Of a stretch of 64,000 nt of DNA, positions 11,110-19,371 are shown in pieces. The stretch spans positions 62,001 through 126,000 of the forward strand of contig JANQOR010000037.1 in assembly GCA_028285685.1 (NCBI GenBank), written 5' to 3'. Source of the DNA: Cyclobacteriaceae bacterium (GTDB taxonomy: Bacteria; Bacteroidota; Bacteroidia; Cytophagales; Cyclobacteriaceae). A program made the position numbers and the translations under genes. Within the stretch, counting starts at the first letter, position 1. Every line of letters begins with the position of its first letter. The notes under the pieces were generated by a model. That model did not search any database and was not told the origin of the DNA. It saw nothing but the letters and a program-made list of their open reading frames with translations.

Positions 11110-13581
11110 TTGAAACGATTATTTACCGTTGGTCAAATATCAATATTTGCGAGCATTTTCCTCTCTTCATGCCTGGGATCAAGGTACCTGCAACAAGATG
11201 AACAGTTACTTGCAAAATACGAAGTAAACGGCCTCTCTGGCTCCCTAAAGGATGACGCAAAGGGTCTTGTCGAGCAGACTCCTAATTCCAAAATTTCGAT
11301 AATGGGTTTTACAGTTATTCCGTTCACCCATCTCGCACATACCTATCAACTCGGGAAGAACGGCATTTTCTTCATCAAGGGATACGATGCTGAAAAGACC
11401 AACAAAAAAAAGGAAGAACTACAAAGAAAATATGAATTGAAAATAGCTAACGAAGAACGAGATGAAAAAAGGCAGCGATATCGGCGAAGGATGGTAAAAA
11501 AGCTGGACAAGAAAGACAAAAAACTAAGGGAAGGCAATCAGTTGATGCGATGGGGTGAAGAGCTTGCAGTCTACCAGGAACAAAAGTCGAAGGAGACTGT
11601 CGAGAAAATGAGGATCTATCTCAGCTCAAAAGGCTTTTTCAATTCTGAAATAGATATTGTTAAAAAACTCGTTAACGAGAAAAAGCATATCGTGGAGGTT
11701 GAATATAATGTTAAACCCGGCTCACATTACTTTATAGATTCTATTGAATATATCGTTGAAGATACGGCTTTAATGTCCCTTATTGAGGATAACCTGAGAG
11801 TGGCCCCACTAAAAAAAGAGTTTTATGATCAACAAATTCTAAGCGACGAGCGTGATCATATCTATAACCTGGCTGTGAACAATGGCTACTTTGAGTTTTC
11901 TAAGCAACACGTTCTGTTTGAGATTGACTCAACGAAACTCGGAGAGCAGAGGCTGTTTGTGCGAGAAACCATTCGAAATCCTCCTGATCGCCCTGCACAC
12001 AAAGTTTTCCAACTGGATTCAATCATTTTCACCTCAGATGCCAGTGTCACTCAGGCGGTAAAGAGAACGATCGAGGAACATGATAATGTGACCTTCAATT
12101 TTGGGCAAAACAAATATTCCAAAAAGATCCTACACTGGAGAATCCCACTCGAGAAGGGAGATAAGTACAGTAGAAATCTTACCATTGAAACTCAGCGACA
12201 ACTCTCCTACCTCGACAATTTTAAGTTCGTTAACATCAACTACGACACAACAGGCAATCGTTTTATAGCCAATATTTTCACTTCACCTTTTGACAAGTAT
12301 CAAACATCGAATGAATTCGGTTTTACACAGACAAATGGGGCTAATCCGGGACCCTTTTTTACAGTGAGTTTAAAAAATAGAAACACTTTCAGAGGTCTGG
12401 AGATTGTTAGTATTGATGCAAATGCAAAACTTGAGGGAATTCAAGGGGTTTCCGAAGCTGACGAGAGATATTCTAGTCGTCAGTATGGAGGTCAACTATC
12501 ATTTAGCTTTCCTCAATTTCTGTTTCCACTAGGAAATGATTTGAAAAAAAGAATGGGAGGTTATAATGCAAAAAGCCGACTGTCTTTCGGGTTGTCTTAT
12601 GAGCAAAGGATTGATGAGTATATCAGACGTACAATACAGTCGAGCTTTTCATATACCTGGCAAGTTCGTGACAAAATAAAGTATACGCTCACTCCCATCC
12701 AGGGAAGCTTAATCCGGTCTGACAACGAGCCGGAATTTGATCTATTTCTTAATAATCTAGAAGCACAAGGGAATACATATGCCAACGCTTTCCGATCGGC
12801 GTTTGTCAGTAGTGCATCTTTTCAGGTAGATCTCAATCTTGGTGACTATGCACAAGGTGAAGAAGGAGGATTTGTTCGATTTTTTGGTGAAGCGGGAGGT
12901 AACCTTAACGGGCTTTTAGGTGAAAATGCCGTTGGTGATGATGTTCAGGTTTACCGGTTTTGGAAAGCAAGTATAGACATTCGAAAAATAGACAGGATAA
13001 CGAGAAAACTAAATTTTGCCTACAGACTCAATATTGGTCTAGCTAATGCCTATGGGAGTAATAATTCACTACCGTATGAAAAATATTTCTTTGCAGGAGG
13101 CAGTAACAGTGTTCGTGCGTGGAAACCCAGACGACTTGGACCAGGCGCGTTTGGCGTTATTGATACACTAAACACCGGTGGTTCCGATAGGATTATTGTT
13201 GACTTTTCAAGGGAGCAACCAGGTGATTTAATCATCGAGTCAAGTTTTGAAGTTCGACAAAAACTGGTCGGGTTTCTCGAAGGAGCTGTTTTTCTGGACG
13301 CTGGTAACGTCTGGTTAATAAAAGGGTCTTCGGTTGATCCGGAGTTTGATCCCGAAGGAGATGACGGCAAATTCAGATTTGATGAGTTCATGAACGAAAT
13401 GGCGGTAGGGACAGGTCTTGGGTTTAGATTTGACTTGTCTTTTCTAATCATGAGGTTGGACCTAGGGCTAAAGCTCTTCGACCCCGCACAACCAAAGGGA
13501 AAAAGGTTCGTGGGTGACAGAATCTTCAGTAATTTCGGGCCAAGTTCTGAACTCAACATAGGTATTGGCTACCCCTTCTAA
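11110..13581 (+). CDS. BamA/TamA-family outer-membrane protein with lipoprotein signal
   Basis: About 823 residues. The open frame extends upstream, but the TTG at 11110 gives a compact lipoprotein signal peptide (LKRLFTVGQISIFASIFLSSC), a better start than 10993, which would lie deep in the divergent gene. A lysine/glutamate-rich helical stretch (about residues 95-165) comes first, then POTRA-like segments (KGFFNSEIDIVKKL; GSHYFIDSIEYIV), and from about residue 350 a C-terminal 16-strand barrel with the surface-antigen motif FAGGSNSVRAWKPRRLGPG (near 663-681) and a terminal phenylalanine. Such lipid-anchored Omp85 proteins occur widely in Bacteroidota and resemble TamL. It probably helps insert or export envelope proteins. 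hemF follows directly. Confidence 0.88.
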   Translation: MKRLFTVGQISIFASIFLSSCLGSRYLQQDEQLLAKYEVNGLSGSLKDDAKGLVEQTPNSKISIMGFTVIPFTHLAHTYQLGKNGIFFIKGYDAEKTNKKKEELQRKYELKIANEERDEKRQRYRRRMVKKLDKKDKKLREGNQLMRWGEELAVYQEQKSKETVEKMRIYLSSKGFFNSEIDIVKKLVNEKKHIVEVEYNVKPGSHYFIDSIEYIVEDTALMSLIEDNLRVAPLKKEFYDQQILSDERDHIYNLAVNNGYFEFSKQHVLFEIDSTKLGEQRLFVRETIRNPPDRPAHKVFQLDSIIFTSDASVTQAVKRTIEEHDNVTFNFGQNKYSKKILHWRIPLEKGDKYSRNLTIETQRQLSYLDNFKFVNINYDTTGNRFIANIFTSPFDKYQTSNEFGFTQTNGANPGPFFTVSLKNRNTFRGLEIVSIDANAKLEGIQGVSEADERYSSRQYGGQLSFSFPQFLFPLGNDLKKRMGGYNAKSRLSFGLSYEQRIDEYIRRTIQSSFSYTWQVRDKIKYTLTPIQGSLIRSDNEPEFDLFLNNLEAQGNTYANAFRSAFVSSASFQVDLNLGDYAQGEEGGFVRFFGEAGGNLNGLLGENAVGDDVQVYRFWKASIDIRKIDRITRKLNFAYRLNIGLANAYGSNNSLPYEKYFFAGGSNSVRAWKPRRLGPGAFGVIDTLNTGGSDRIIVDFSREQPGDLIIESSFEVRQKLVGFLEGAVFLDAGNVWLIKGSSVDPEFDPEGDDGKFRFDEFMNEMAVGTGLGFRFDLSFLIMRLDLGLKLFDPAQPKGKRFVGDRIFSNFGPSSELNIGIGYPF

Positions 13582-14487
13582 ATGAATAATCTCTCCAAAG
13601 AAAACATCGCTGACTGGTTTAAAAATCTACAAGGTTCAATATGCGAAGGCTTGGAAGAATTAGATGGCACATCGCAATTCACAGAAGATATTTGGAAAAG
13701 AGAAGATGGTGGCGGTGGTCGAACTCGAACCATAAAGGAGGGTCATTTGATCGAGAAAGGAGGTGTGAACTTTTCAGAAGTTTATGGACCAACTCCCGAG
13801 AAGATTCTTGATGCTCTTAACTTGGAAAAATCTGACTTCTTCGCAACTGGTGTCTCCATAGTCCTGCATCCCAAAAATCCGTGGGTACCAATTATTCACA
13901 TGAACGTGAGGTATTTTGAAATGACAACTGGAACGTGGTGGTTTGGCGGAGGAATCGACTTGACACCACATATCATCATTCCGGAGAAAGCTACACTTTT
14001 TCATCGATCACTAAAGAGAACCTGTGAAAAGCATGATGCAAAATACTATGAGAGATTTAAGAAATGGGCTGATGACTATTTCTATCTCAACCATAGAAAC
14101 GAAACACGTGGGATCGGTGGAATTTTCTTTGATAGACTAGCCGATGAAAGTAATGTAACAAAAGCCAACAGGTGGGAATTTGTGAAAAACATTGGTAATC
14201 TTTTTGTTCCTATATATAGCGAGGCTGTCGATGGCCTTGCCGAGAAGGAATGGACGAATGATGAAAAGAAATGGCAGGAAATACGAAGAGGCAGATATGT
14301 TGAATTCAACCTTGTCCATGATAAGGGAACCAAATTCGGATTGGATACTGGTGGTAGAACGGAATCAATACTGGTAAGTATGCCGCCAAAGGCACAATGG
14401 CAGTATGACTTTCGCGCGGAAAATCCGAATCAAATACAAACCCAATCACTCCTCAAAAAGGGAATTGATTGGGTGAACTACAAATGA
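13582..14487 (+). CDS. hemF: Coproporphyrinogen III oxidase, oxygen-dependent
   Basis: Aerobic heme-biosynthesis enzyme that oxidatively decarboxylates coproporphyrinogen III to protoporphyrinogen IX; 301 residues, the usual length. Recognised by GGVNFSEVYG, WWFGGGIDLTP, TRGIGGIFFD and the C-terminal GRYVEFNLVHDKGTKFGL followed by GGRTESILVSMPP. The ATG starts on the base after the stop of the BamA-like gene (TAA then ATG with no gap), so translation is probably coupled. It is convergent with the LytTR regulator, 4 bases apart. Presence of HemF rather than only HemN points to aerobic growth. Confidence 0.95.
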   Translation: MNNLSKENIADWFKNLQGSICEGLEELDGTSQFTEDIWKREDGGGGRTRTIKEGHLIEKGGVNFSEVYGPTPEKILDALNLEKSDFFATGVSIVLHPKNPWVPIIHMNVRYFEMTTGTWWFGGGIDLTPHIIIPEKATLFHRSLKRTCEKHDAKYYERFKKWADDYFYLNHRNETRGIGGIFFDRLADESNVTKANRWEFVKNIGNLFVPIYSEAVDGLAEKEWTNDEKKWQEIRRGRYVEFNLVHDKGTKFGLDTGGRTESILVSMPPKAQWQYDFRAENPNQIQTQSLLKKGIDWVNYK

Positions 14488-14491
14488 TGTT

Positions 14492-15193
14492 TTAAAGAAC
14501 GTTGAACTTCTCCATCAGGGAATCCCTGTAGGAGGCCCCAATAGCAAACGTCTTTTCTCCTATATGTACCTGCAGATCCTCAATCTTATGAATTTTATTT
14601 CGATTGATGATGTAGCTACGGTGAACACGACTGAAGATACTCTCTGGAAGACGTTTTTCAATTCCCTTCATCGTATGGTGAACGATGTGTTTTGAATTCG
14701 GCGTATTGAAAATCACGTAATCTGCCAACGCCTCTACGAATAAAATATTCTCGTAGCCAAGTCGGAAGAGTCTACCGTCACTTTTCACATAAATGTGATC
14801 CTCCGATTCAGCAAGCAGTTTTTCTTTTTCAAGACTCTCCTTAACCTTGTTAACTGCCTTGATGAACCGGTCATATTCAACTGGCTTTACAAGGTAGTCA
14901 GCAACTGCTCCTTCAAATGCCTCAATAGCATACTCCTTCTTGGACGATACCACCACAACGTTATATGCATAATTCAATGACTTTATCAAGTCAATCCCTG
15001 ACATCTCAGGCATTTCAATGTCTAAGAATACTATGTCTACTTCATTTGCACTTTCGCCCAATAAGATCTCTGAAGCTTCCTTCATACTATCAATATCGTG
15101 GGCTAAGGTGAGAGAGTCGGTTTTTTCGATGAATTGCTTGATAACCAAGCGTGACATTTCGTCATCATCAACAACCATGCAATTAAAGATCAT
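14492..15193 (-). CDS. LytTR-type response regulator, orphan
   Basis: A 233-residue regulator with a receiver domain (about 1-120) and a LytTR DNA-binding domain (about 134-233). The receiver has the acidic cluster VVDDDE, the phospho-acceptor aspartate in FLDIEMPEMSG (near residue 58), serine in place of the usual threonine (VVVVSS) and lysine in LVKP. The DNA-binding part reads ILFVEALADYVIFNT, then FSRVHRSYIINRNKI, as in AlgR/AgrA-type regulators. No histidine kinase gene is adjacent. Its ATG overlaps the stop of ribE (ATGA), so it is translated from the riboflavin synthase transcript, an unexplained pairing. Confidence 0.92.
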   Translation of the reverse strand: MIFNCMVVDDDEMSRLVIKQFIEKTDSLTLAHDIDSMKEASEILLGESANEVDIVFLDIEMPEMSGIDLIKSLNYAYNVVVVSSKKEYAIEAFEGAVADYLVKPVEYDRFIKAVNKVKESLEKEKLLAESEDHIYVKSDGRLFRLGYENILFVEALADYVIFNTPNSKHIVHHTMKGIEKRLPESIFSRVHRSYIINRNKIHKIEDLQVHIGEKTFAIGASYRDSLMEKFNVL

Positions 15194-15774
15194 TTTCTTT
15201 TATTTAGAATTTGGTGAATATACTTACCAATAATGTCGAATTCAATATTCACAATATCAGTGGGTTTTAGCTGATTGAAATTTGTATGCTCAAATGTATA
15301 AGGAATAATTGCTACTGAAAACATATTTTCATTTATATCAAAACAGGTAAGGCTGGTGCCATTTACACAAACGCTACCCTTTTCAACAATTAACCCCTCT
15401 TTTGCTGTTTCGCACTGAAAAACCCAGCTTCCGCCCTGTTCTGTGATGTTCTTAATAACTGCCGTGGTGTCAACGTGTCCTTGAACAATATGTCCATCAA
15501 ACCTACTATCCGCTTTCATACACCTTTCAAGGTTCACCATTTCATTTTCAGCCAATTTTCCCAGGTTTGATTTCTGTAGGGTCTCATCTATGGCGGTGAC
15601 CCAATGACTGCCAATACCAAGCTCTGTCACTGTCAAACACACTCCATTATGAGAAATACTTTGATCAACCTGCAACTCATTTGAAATGGGTGATTCAACC
15701 CGGAAATCAAGATTTGAGCCACTTTTTTTTAATTCAGCAACTTTACCAACCGTTTCAACAATTCCTGTAAACAC
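15190..15774 (-). CDS. ribE: Riboflavin synthase, alpha subunit
   Basis: Catalyses dismutation of two 6,7-dimethyl-8-ribityllumazine molecules to riboflavin; 194 residues. The N-terminus MFTGIVETVGKV is the family hallmark, and two lumazine-binding repeats follow: the first with SISHNGVCLTVTELG, the second with GHIVQGHVDTTAVI and GSVCVNGTSLTCFDI. The start codon is GTG. It is divergent from pcm with 30 bases between starts and overlaps the LytTR regulator gene by 4 bases downstream. No other riboflavin genes are in the window. Confidence 0.95.
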   Translation of the reverse strand: MFTGIVETVGKVAELKKSGSNLDFRVESPISNELQVDQSISHNGVCLTVTELGIGSHWVTAIDETLQKSNLGKLAENEMVNLERCMKADSRFDGHIVQGHVDTTAVIKNITEQGGSWVFQCETAKEGLIVEKGSVCVNGTSLTCFDINENMFSVAIIPYTFEHTNFNQLKPTDIVNIEFDIIGKYIHQILNKRK

Positions 15775-15779
15775 CTGCT

Positions 15780-15787
15780 TAATTTTG
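15780..15787 (+). promoter_or_regulatory. Candidate -7 element for pcm
   Basis: TAATTTTG is an exact TAnnTTTG match, 17 bases before the TTG start of pcm in the 30-base divergent spacer. No TTG -33 element is visible. The transcript would have a very short leader. Confidence 0.35.
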
Positions 15788-15804
15788 AACCGAATCTAAG
15801 TTAA

Positions 15805-16455
15805 TTGGAAGATACCTACAAACATAAGGGGCTACGAAAGCAGCTGGTTGCTGAGATCAAAAGAAAGGGAATAAAAGACGAAAAAGTCATTAATGCAATT
15901 GGAAAAATTCCCAGGCATTTTTTCTTCGAAAAGATTTTTGATATTCATGCTTATGAAGACAAAGCATTCCCCATCGAAGCTGGCCAAACCATCTCCCAAC
16001 CTTATACAGTCGCTTTTCAAACAGAACTACTCGACATTCAACCTGGAGATAAAATCCTTGAAATAGGGACCGGCTCCGGGTATCAGGCATCTGTTCTGAT
16101 GGAATTGGGTGCGGATGTCTACACCATAGAATATCAGAAAAAGTTGTATCAAAAGGTTATTCGTTTTTTGCCCACGCTCGGCTATCAACCTCACATGTAT
16201 CACGGCGATGGATCCAGGGGTTTGCTCCGTTTTGCGCCATATGATGGGATCATCGTAACCGCAGGAGCTCCGACTGTTCCTGAGGACTTAGTGGAGCAAC
16301 TTAAGCCTGGAGGTCGGCTGGTAATTCCGGTGGGAGATGACAAAAAGCAGTCGATGCAATTGATAAAGAAAATATCAGCGGATAAGATTGAAAAGGAAGC
16401 CTATAACCACTTCTGCTTTGTACCTTTGCGCGGCCAGCATGGCTGGTCCAAATGA
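15805..16455 (+). CDS. pcm: Protein-L-isoaspartate O-methyltransferase
   Basis: AdoMet-dependent repair enzyme that methylates L-isoaspartyl residues of damaged proteins; 216 residues. Motifs are AGQTISQPYTVAFQTELL, with the catalytic-site serine, and the AdoMet loop LEIGTGSGYQASVL (near residues 85-98), followed by YDGIIVTAGAP and LKPGGRLVIPVG. The start is TTG at 15805: an in-frame TAA lies immediately before it and the next ATG is far inside the conserved fold. It opens a rightward run of genes with the thioesterase, the unknown protein at 17052 and rlpA. Confidence 0.93.
   Translation: MEDTYKHKGLRKQLVAEIKRKGIKDEKVINAIGKIPRHFFFEKIFDIHAYEDKAFPIEAGQTISQPYTVAFQTELLDIQPGDKILEIGTGSGYQASVLMELGADVYTIEYQKKLYQKVIRFLPTLGYQPHMYHGDGSRGLLRFAPYDGIIVTAGAPTVPEDLVEQLKPGGRLVIPVGDDKKQSMQLIKKISADKIEKEAYNHFCFVPLRGQHGWSK
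15819..15826 (-). promoter_or_regulatory. Candidate -7 element for ribE-lytTR, inside pcm
   Basis: On the minus strand TATGTTTG matches TAnnTTTG exactly, about 45 bases before the GTG of ribE. It lies within the first codons of the divergent pcm gene. No -33 TTG is seen. Confidence 0.3.
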
Positions 16456-16534
16456 TTGGTTAATCTTCCCGATTTTGCTGAATAGTGAGCAGCTAGCAGC
16501 GGGAGTTTCCAATAAACATAACTGTAATTACTTG

Positions 16535-17062
16535 ATGAGAAAAGCGAAAAAGTGTAGCGATTCATATGTCACCATGACCGAAATGGTACTCCCTAATGAC
16601 ACGAATGGCCTGGACAATTTAATGGGAGGAAGACTGATGCACTGGATGGATATTGTTTCAGCCATTGCAGCTCAAAAACACTCCAATCGAATTGTTGTCA
16701 CGGCTTCTGTGGACAATATTTCCTTTTCAGAACCAATCAGAAAAGGAAATACGGTCACCTTAACTGCCTTTGTGACCCGTGCCTTCAATTCCTCCATGGA
16801 GGTATATATTGAGGTTACCGCTGAGGACATTCCAGCCGACAAAAAATTACACACGAATAGAGCCTTCTTCACTTTCGTTGCAGTTGATCAGTCGGGCTCT
16901 CCGATCGATGTGCCTGAACTTGTTCCCGAAACGGAGGAACAAAAGGAGTTGTACGCAGGAGCCTTGAGAAGACGCCAACTGCGGCTTGTTCTGGGCAAAA
17001 GAATGAAACCGCAGGATGCTACCGAACTAAAGTCGCTTTTCGATATTCCTGATGGAGAATAA
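16535..17062 (+). CDS. Acyl-CoA thioesterase, hotdog fold
   Basis: A 175-residue protein with the acyl-CoA hydrolase motif NGLDNLMGGRLMHWMDIVSA, where the aspartate is the usual catalytic residue, followed by ASVDNISFSEPIRKGNTV and EVYIEVTAED. It hydrolyses acyl-CoA to free fatty acid and CoA, as do YciA/ACOT-type enzymes; chain-length preference is unknown. The open frame begins at 16388 within pcm, but the ATG at 16535 gives the normal N-terminus (MRKAKKCSDSYVTMTEMVLP). Its last 11 bases overlap the next gene. Confidence 0.88.
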   Translation: MRKAKKCSDSYVTMTEMVLPNDTNGLDNLMGGRLMHWMDIVSAIAAQKHSNRIVVTASVDNISFSEPIRKGNTVTLTAFVTRAFNSSMEVYIEVTAEDIPADKKLHTNRAFFTFVAVDQSGSPIDVPELVPETEEQKELYAGALRRRQLRLVLGKRMKPQDATELKSLFDIPDGE

Positions 17063-17522
17063 GCATTTACATCTACTGATTGATGAAGAAATCTATGTGA
17101 TAAAATCACAAGTTGAAAATGGTGAGTTGTCAGAGAAGAGTGATCAGTTAAATGTTGACAGTGTTCAGTCCACGGCAGCACCAACTGCTGCAATTGAGTC
17201 AGGAAGTTCTTTCCAGCAAAATGAATCGAGGGAAGAAGTCAAAATCGCTTTTATCCATAACGGCGCAAACTCCGAAGAGTTAGACTTGCTGAACAAAATC
17301 GTGGATGCCTGCGACCTTGCAAATTCAGAATTCAGAATTCTGAAAAAAGGTGAAGACATTGGTTATGAAAAGGCCGTAATTTTCATTGAAGAGTCTGACC
17401 AACTTTATGTACCACTGGTAATGGATCAGGGAAAAGTCATGTATTCTCGACCACTTAATATCCTCTCTGGTTCCAAGGAAGAAAAAGGAAAATTGTGGAC
17501 GGCCTTGCAATCATTTGTCTAA
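17052..17522 (+). CDS. Unknown protein of 156 residues
   Basis: I do not recognise this family. The protein is acidic and soluble, with no signal peptide or membrane helix. It has a short N-terminal part (1-20), a low-complexity linker rich in Ser, Ala, Gln and Glu (about 21-65) and an alternating beta/alpha C-terminal domain (about 66-156) with VKIAFIHNGANSEEL, EKAVIFIEESDQLYVPLV and a final GKLWTALQSF. A linker plus small domain ending in K..LW..L is vaguely like the DNA polymerase III psi subunit, but the similarity is too weak for a call. It overlaps the thioesterase by 11 bases and rlpA follows immediately, so all three are probably translated from one mRNA. Confidence 0.7.
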   Translation: MENKHLHLLIDEEIYVIKSQVENGELSEKSDQLNVDSVQSTAAPTAAIESGSSFQQNESREEVKIAFIHNGANSEELDLLNKIVDACDLANSEFRILKKGEDIGYEKAVIFIEESDQLYVPLVMDQGKVMYSRPLNILSGSKEEKGKLWTALQSFV

Positions 17523-17540
17523 TTGCACTTTCAACTGCTA

Positions 17541-18194
17541 GTGAAACTTAGAAACCTCTCCGCCTCTTTTTTAATTTCCCTGCTGATCCTTACCTCGTGT
17601 AAGAACGCAAAAATTTCCTCTTCTAAAGGTGGTTTTAAAGGTCAAAGCATAGAGAACGGAATTGCCAGTTGGTACGGTCCCGGATTCCATGGTAAAAAGA
17701 CCGCAAATGGTGAGAGGTTCGATACCAATGCCTTCACAGCTGCTCATCGAACATTACCTTTTAACACTTTGCTCCGAGTAGAAAACTTGTCAAATGGAAG
17801 GTTTGTTAAGGTCAGAATTAATGATCGTGGCCCTTACGCCAAGGACCGAATTATTGATTTGTCAAAAGCTGCAGCTAAAAGACTTAATATGATAGAGGCA
17901 GGGACTGCCAGAGTAGAGCTCTTTCTTTTAAATGGATCCCGAGACAACCTGGACGTTGAAAACCTCAAGAAACCGACCTATGCCATCCAGGTTGCTTCAA
18001 TTAGTGATAGAAATAAGGCTTTAGCAACAGCGAAGAATTTCGAAGATGGTTGGGTCAAAAAAGTTACAGTGGGTAGGAAAACAGTCTTCCGTGTTTTTGT
18101 TGGAAAATTCGACAGCACAGCGCAGGCCAAGGAACGAAATTTAAAACTGAAAGCTCGCGGCGTTGAGGGTTTTGTAAAGCAGGTAGAGAATTGA
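17541..18194 (+). CDS. rlpA: RlpA-like septal lytic transglycosylase lipoprotein with SPOR domain
   Basis: A 217-residue envelope lipoprotein. The GTG at 17541 gives a clean lipobox (LISLLILTSC, Cys near residue 20); the alternative TTG at 17523, directly after the previous stop, adds six residues. The double-psi beta-barrel domain (about 45-130) has GIASWYGPGFHGKKTANGE, AAHRTLPFNTLLRV and VRINDRGPY, with the catalytic-site aspartate of RlpA. A C-terminal SPOR domain (about 140-217, YAIQVASISDRNKA) should bind denuded septal peptidoglycan. The role is glycan-strand cleavage or remodelling at division sites. It is convergent with the TlpA-like gene one base away. Confidence 0.92.
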   Translation: MKLRNLSASFLISLLILTSCKNAKISSSKGGFKGQSIENGIASWYGPGFHGKKTANGERFDTNAFTAAHRTLPFNTLLRVENLSNGRFVKVRINDRGPYAKDRIIDLSKAAAKRLNMIEAGTARVELFLLNGSRDNLDVENLKKPTYAIQVASISDRNKALATAKNFEDGWVKKVTVGRKTVFRVFVGKFDSTAQAKERNLKLKARGVEGFVKQVEN

Positions 18195-18195
18195 C

Positions 18196-19317
18196 CTAAC
18201 CAAAAATCTCCTTCAATTTCGCTTCTAGTAGTGGGCCTCTTAAATTTTTGCCAATAATTTTTCCGTCCGGATCTATTAAATAGCTGGCAGGTATCGAATT
18301 GATTTGGTATGACTTGGTAACAATACTGTTCCAATATTTCAGGTCAGAAATATGCAACCAGGGCAACCCATCTTGCTCAATTGCTCTTAGCCAAGCTTCC
18401 CGTGTTCTGTCTAGGGATACTTGCAGTACTTCAAAATTCTCCCCTCTATACTTTTCATATGCTCTGACTATGTTGGGATTTTCAGCACGACAAGGTCTAC
18501 ACCAGGCAGCCCAAAAGTCAACAAGTACATATTGCCCTCTGAGAGAACTCAACCTGACTATTTCGCCATTGGGATTTGCTAACGCTATATCAGGTGCTTC
18601 TGCTCCTATCGTCAAGCTCCGTTTTGTATCAACCATCTCAGCAAGATTCATGACCATCGGATTATTTGGTAATTCACGACTTAACTCCGTGGACACACTA
18701 TCAAAAAAGGTATAGTACTGCTCCGGGTCCAATCGCTGGACACCGTAAAAGGCTGCAAGAGAAGGCAACGACTCCCAAACCATTTTCTTCAAACGATCAT
18801 TGTTTGACCGTGCCAGGTCCTGATACTCGATGTTCACGGCCTGAAATGTTTGCACATCTCCGCTGGATCTGGCTTGAATCGCCTTTTGGTTGAGTCTATT
18901 TACTTCTACCTGAAAAGCATTCATCAACTCATCCATATCACGGATGTACTGCGTATCATACGATCCGGAGACTTCAGAATAACCTTTTGGGGTATTTCCA
19001 TCGACATTGACCTCCACTTCCGTTTCATCACCTTTCAATATTAAAGTCACATATTGGCGACCATTAAAATTGAGTCGGTAAAAAGCTGGCTCCTGGATGT
19101 CCGCAACAAGCTTATACCTTCCGTCAGCCCCGATTTCAGCTGTATCTAGGGGTACCGGGCCTTTTTCAGCAACTATTTCCAGCTGCACCCACCCGTTCGG
19201 AATGATCTGCTCCACTGCCCCGACTATCCTGACCCCCTCTTCTGCTTGACTACCACCGCATCCAACCAGAGAAACGACTAAAATCCCAATCAAAAAAACC
19301 TTCGAAAGAACCTTCAT
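18196..19317 (-). CDS. TlpA/ResA-like thioredoxin lipoprotein with DUF4369-type N-terminus
   Basis: A 373-residue lipoprotein. The ATG at 19317 gives MKVLSKVFLIGILVVSLVGC, a complete lipobox with Cys at 20; the longer frame from 19365 adds an implausible extension. Residues about 25-130 look like the small beta-rich DUF4369 domain common in Bacteroidota TlpA-like proteins; a helical region follows, then an AhpC/TSA-type thioredoxin domain (about 230-373) with WAAWCRPCRAENP, a CxxC redox pair near residue 272. It probably reduces periplasmic disulfides. It lies 54 bases downstream of alaS on the same strand and may share its transcript. Confidence 0.9.
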   Translation of the reverse strand: MKVLSKVFLIGILVVSLVGCGGSQAEEGVRIVGAVEQIIPNGWVQLEIVAEKGPVPLDTAEIGADGRYKLVADIQEPAFYRLNFNGRQYVTLILKGDETEVEVNVDGNTPKGYSEVSGSYDTQYIRDMDELMNAFQVEVNRLNQKAIQARSSGDVQTFQAVNIEYQDLARSNNDRLKKMVWESLPSLAAFYGVQRLDPEQYYTFFDSVSTELSRELPNNPMVMNLAEMVDTKRSLTIGAEAPDIALANPNGEIVRLSSLRGQYVLVDFWAAWCRPCRAENPNIVRAYEKYRGENFEVLQVSLDRTREAWLRAIEQDGLPWLHISDLKYWNSIVTKSYQINSIPASYLIDPDGKIIGKNLRGPLLEAKLKEIFG

Positions 19318-19371
19318 TTCATATTTGTTTACATCCCTTACGCCCATTCGCAATAATAAGTTCAAAATTAC

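Noticed and set aside
13050..13559. 169-residue antisense frame within the BamA-like gene
   Set aside because: Composition is that of a reverse-strand shadow (Ser/Pro/Leu-rich), with no recognisable motif; the plus-strand gene is certain.
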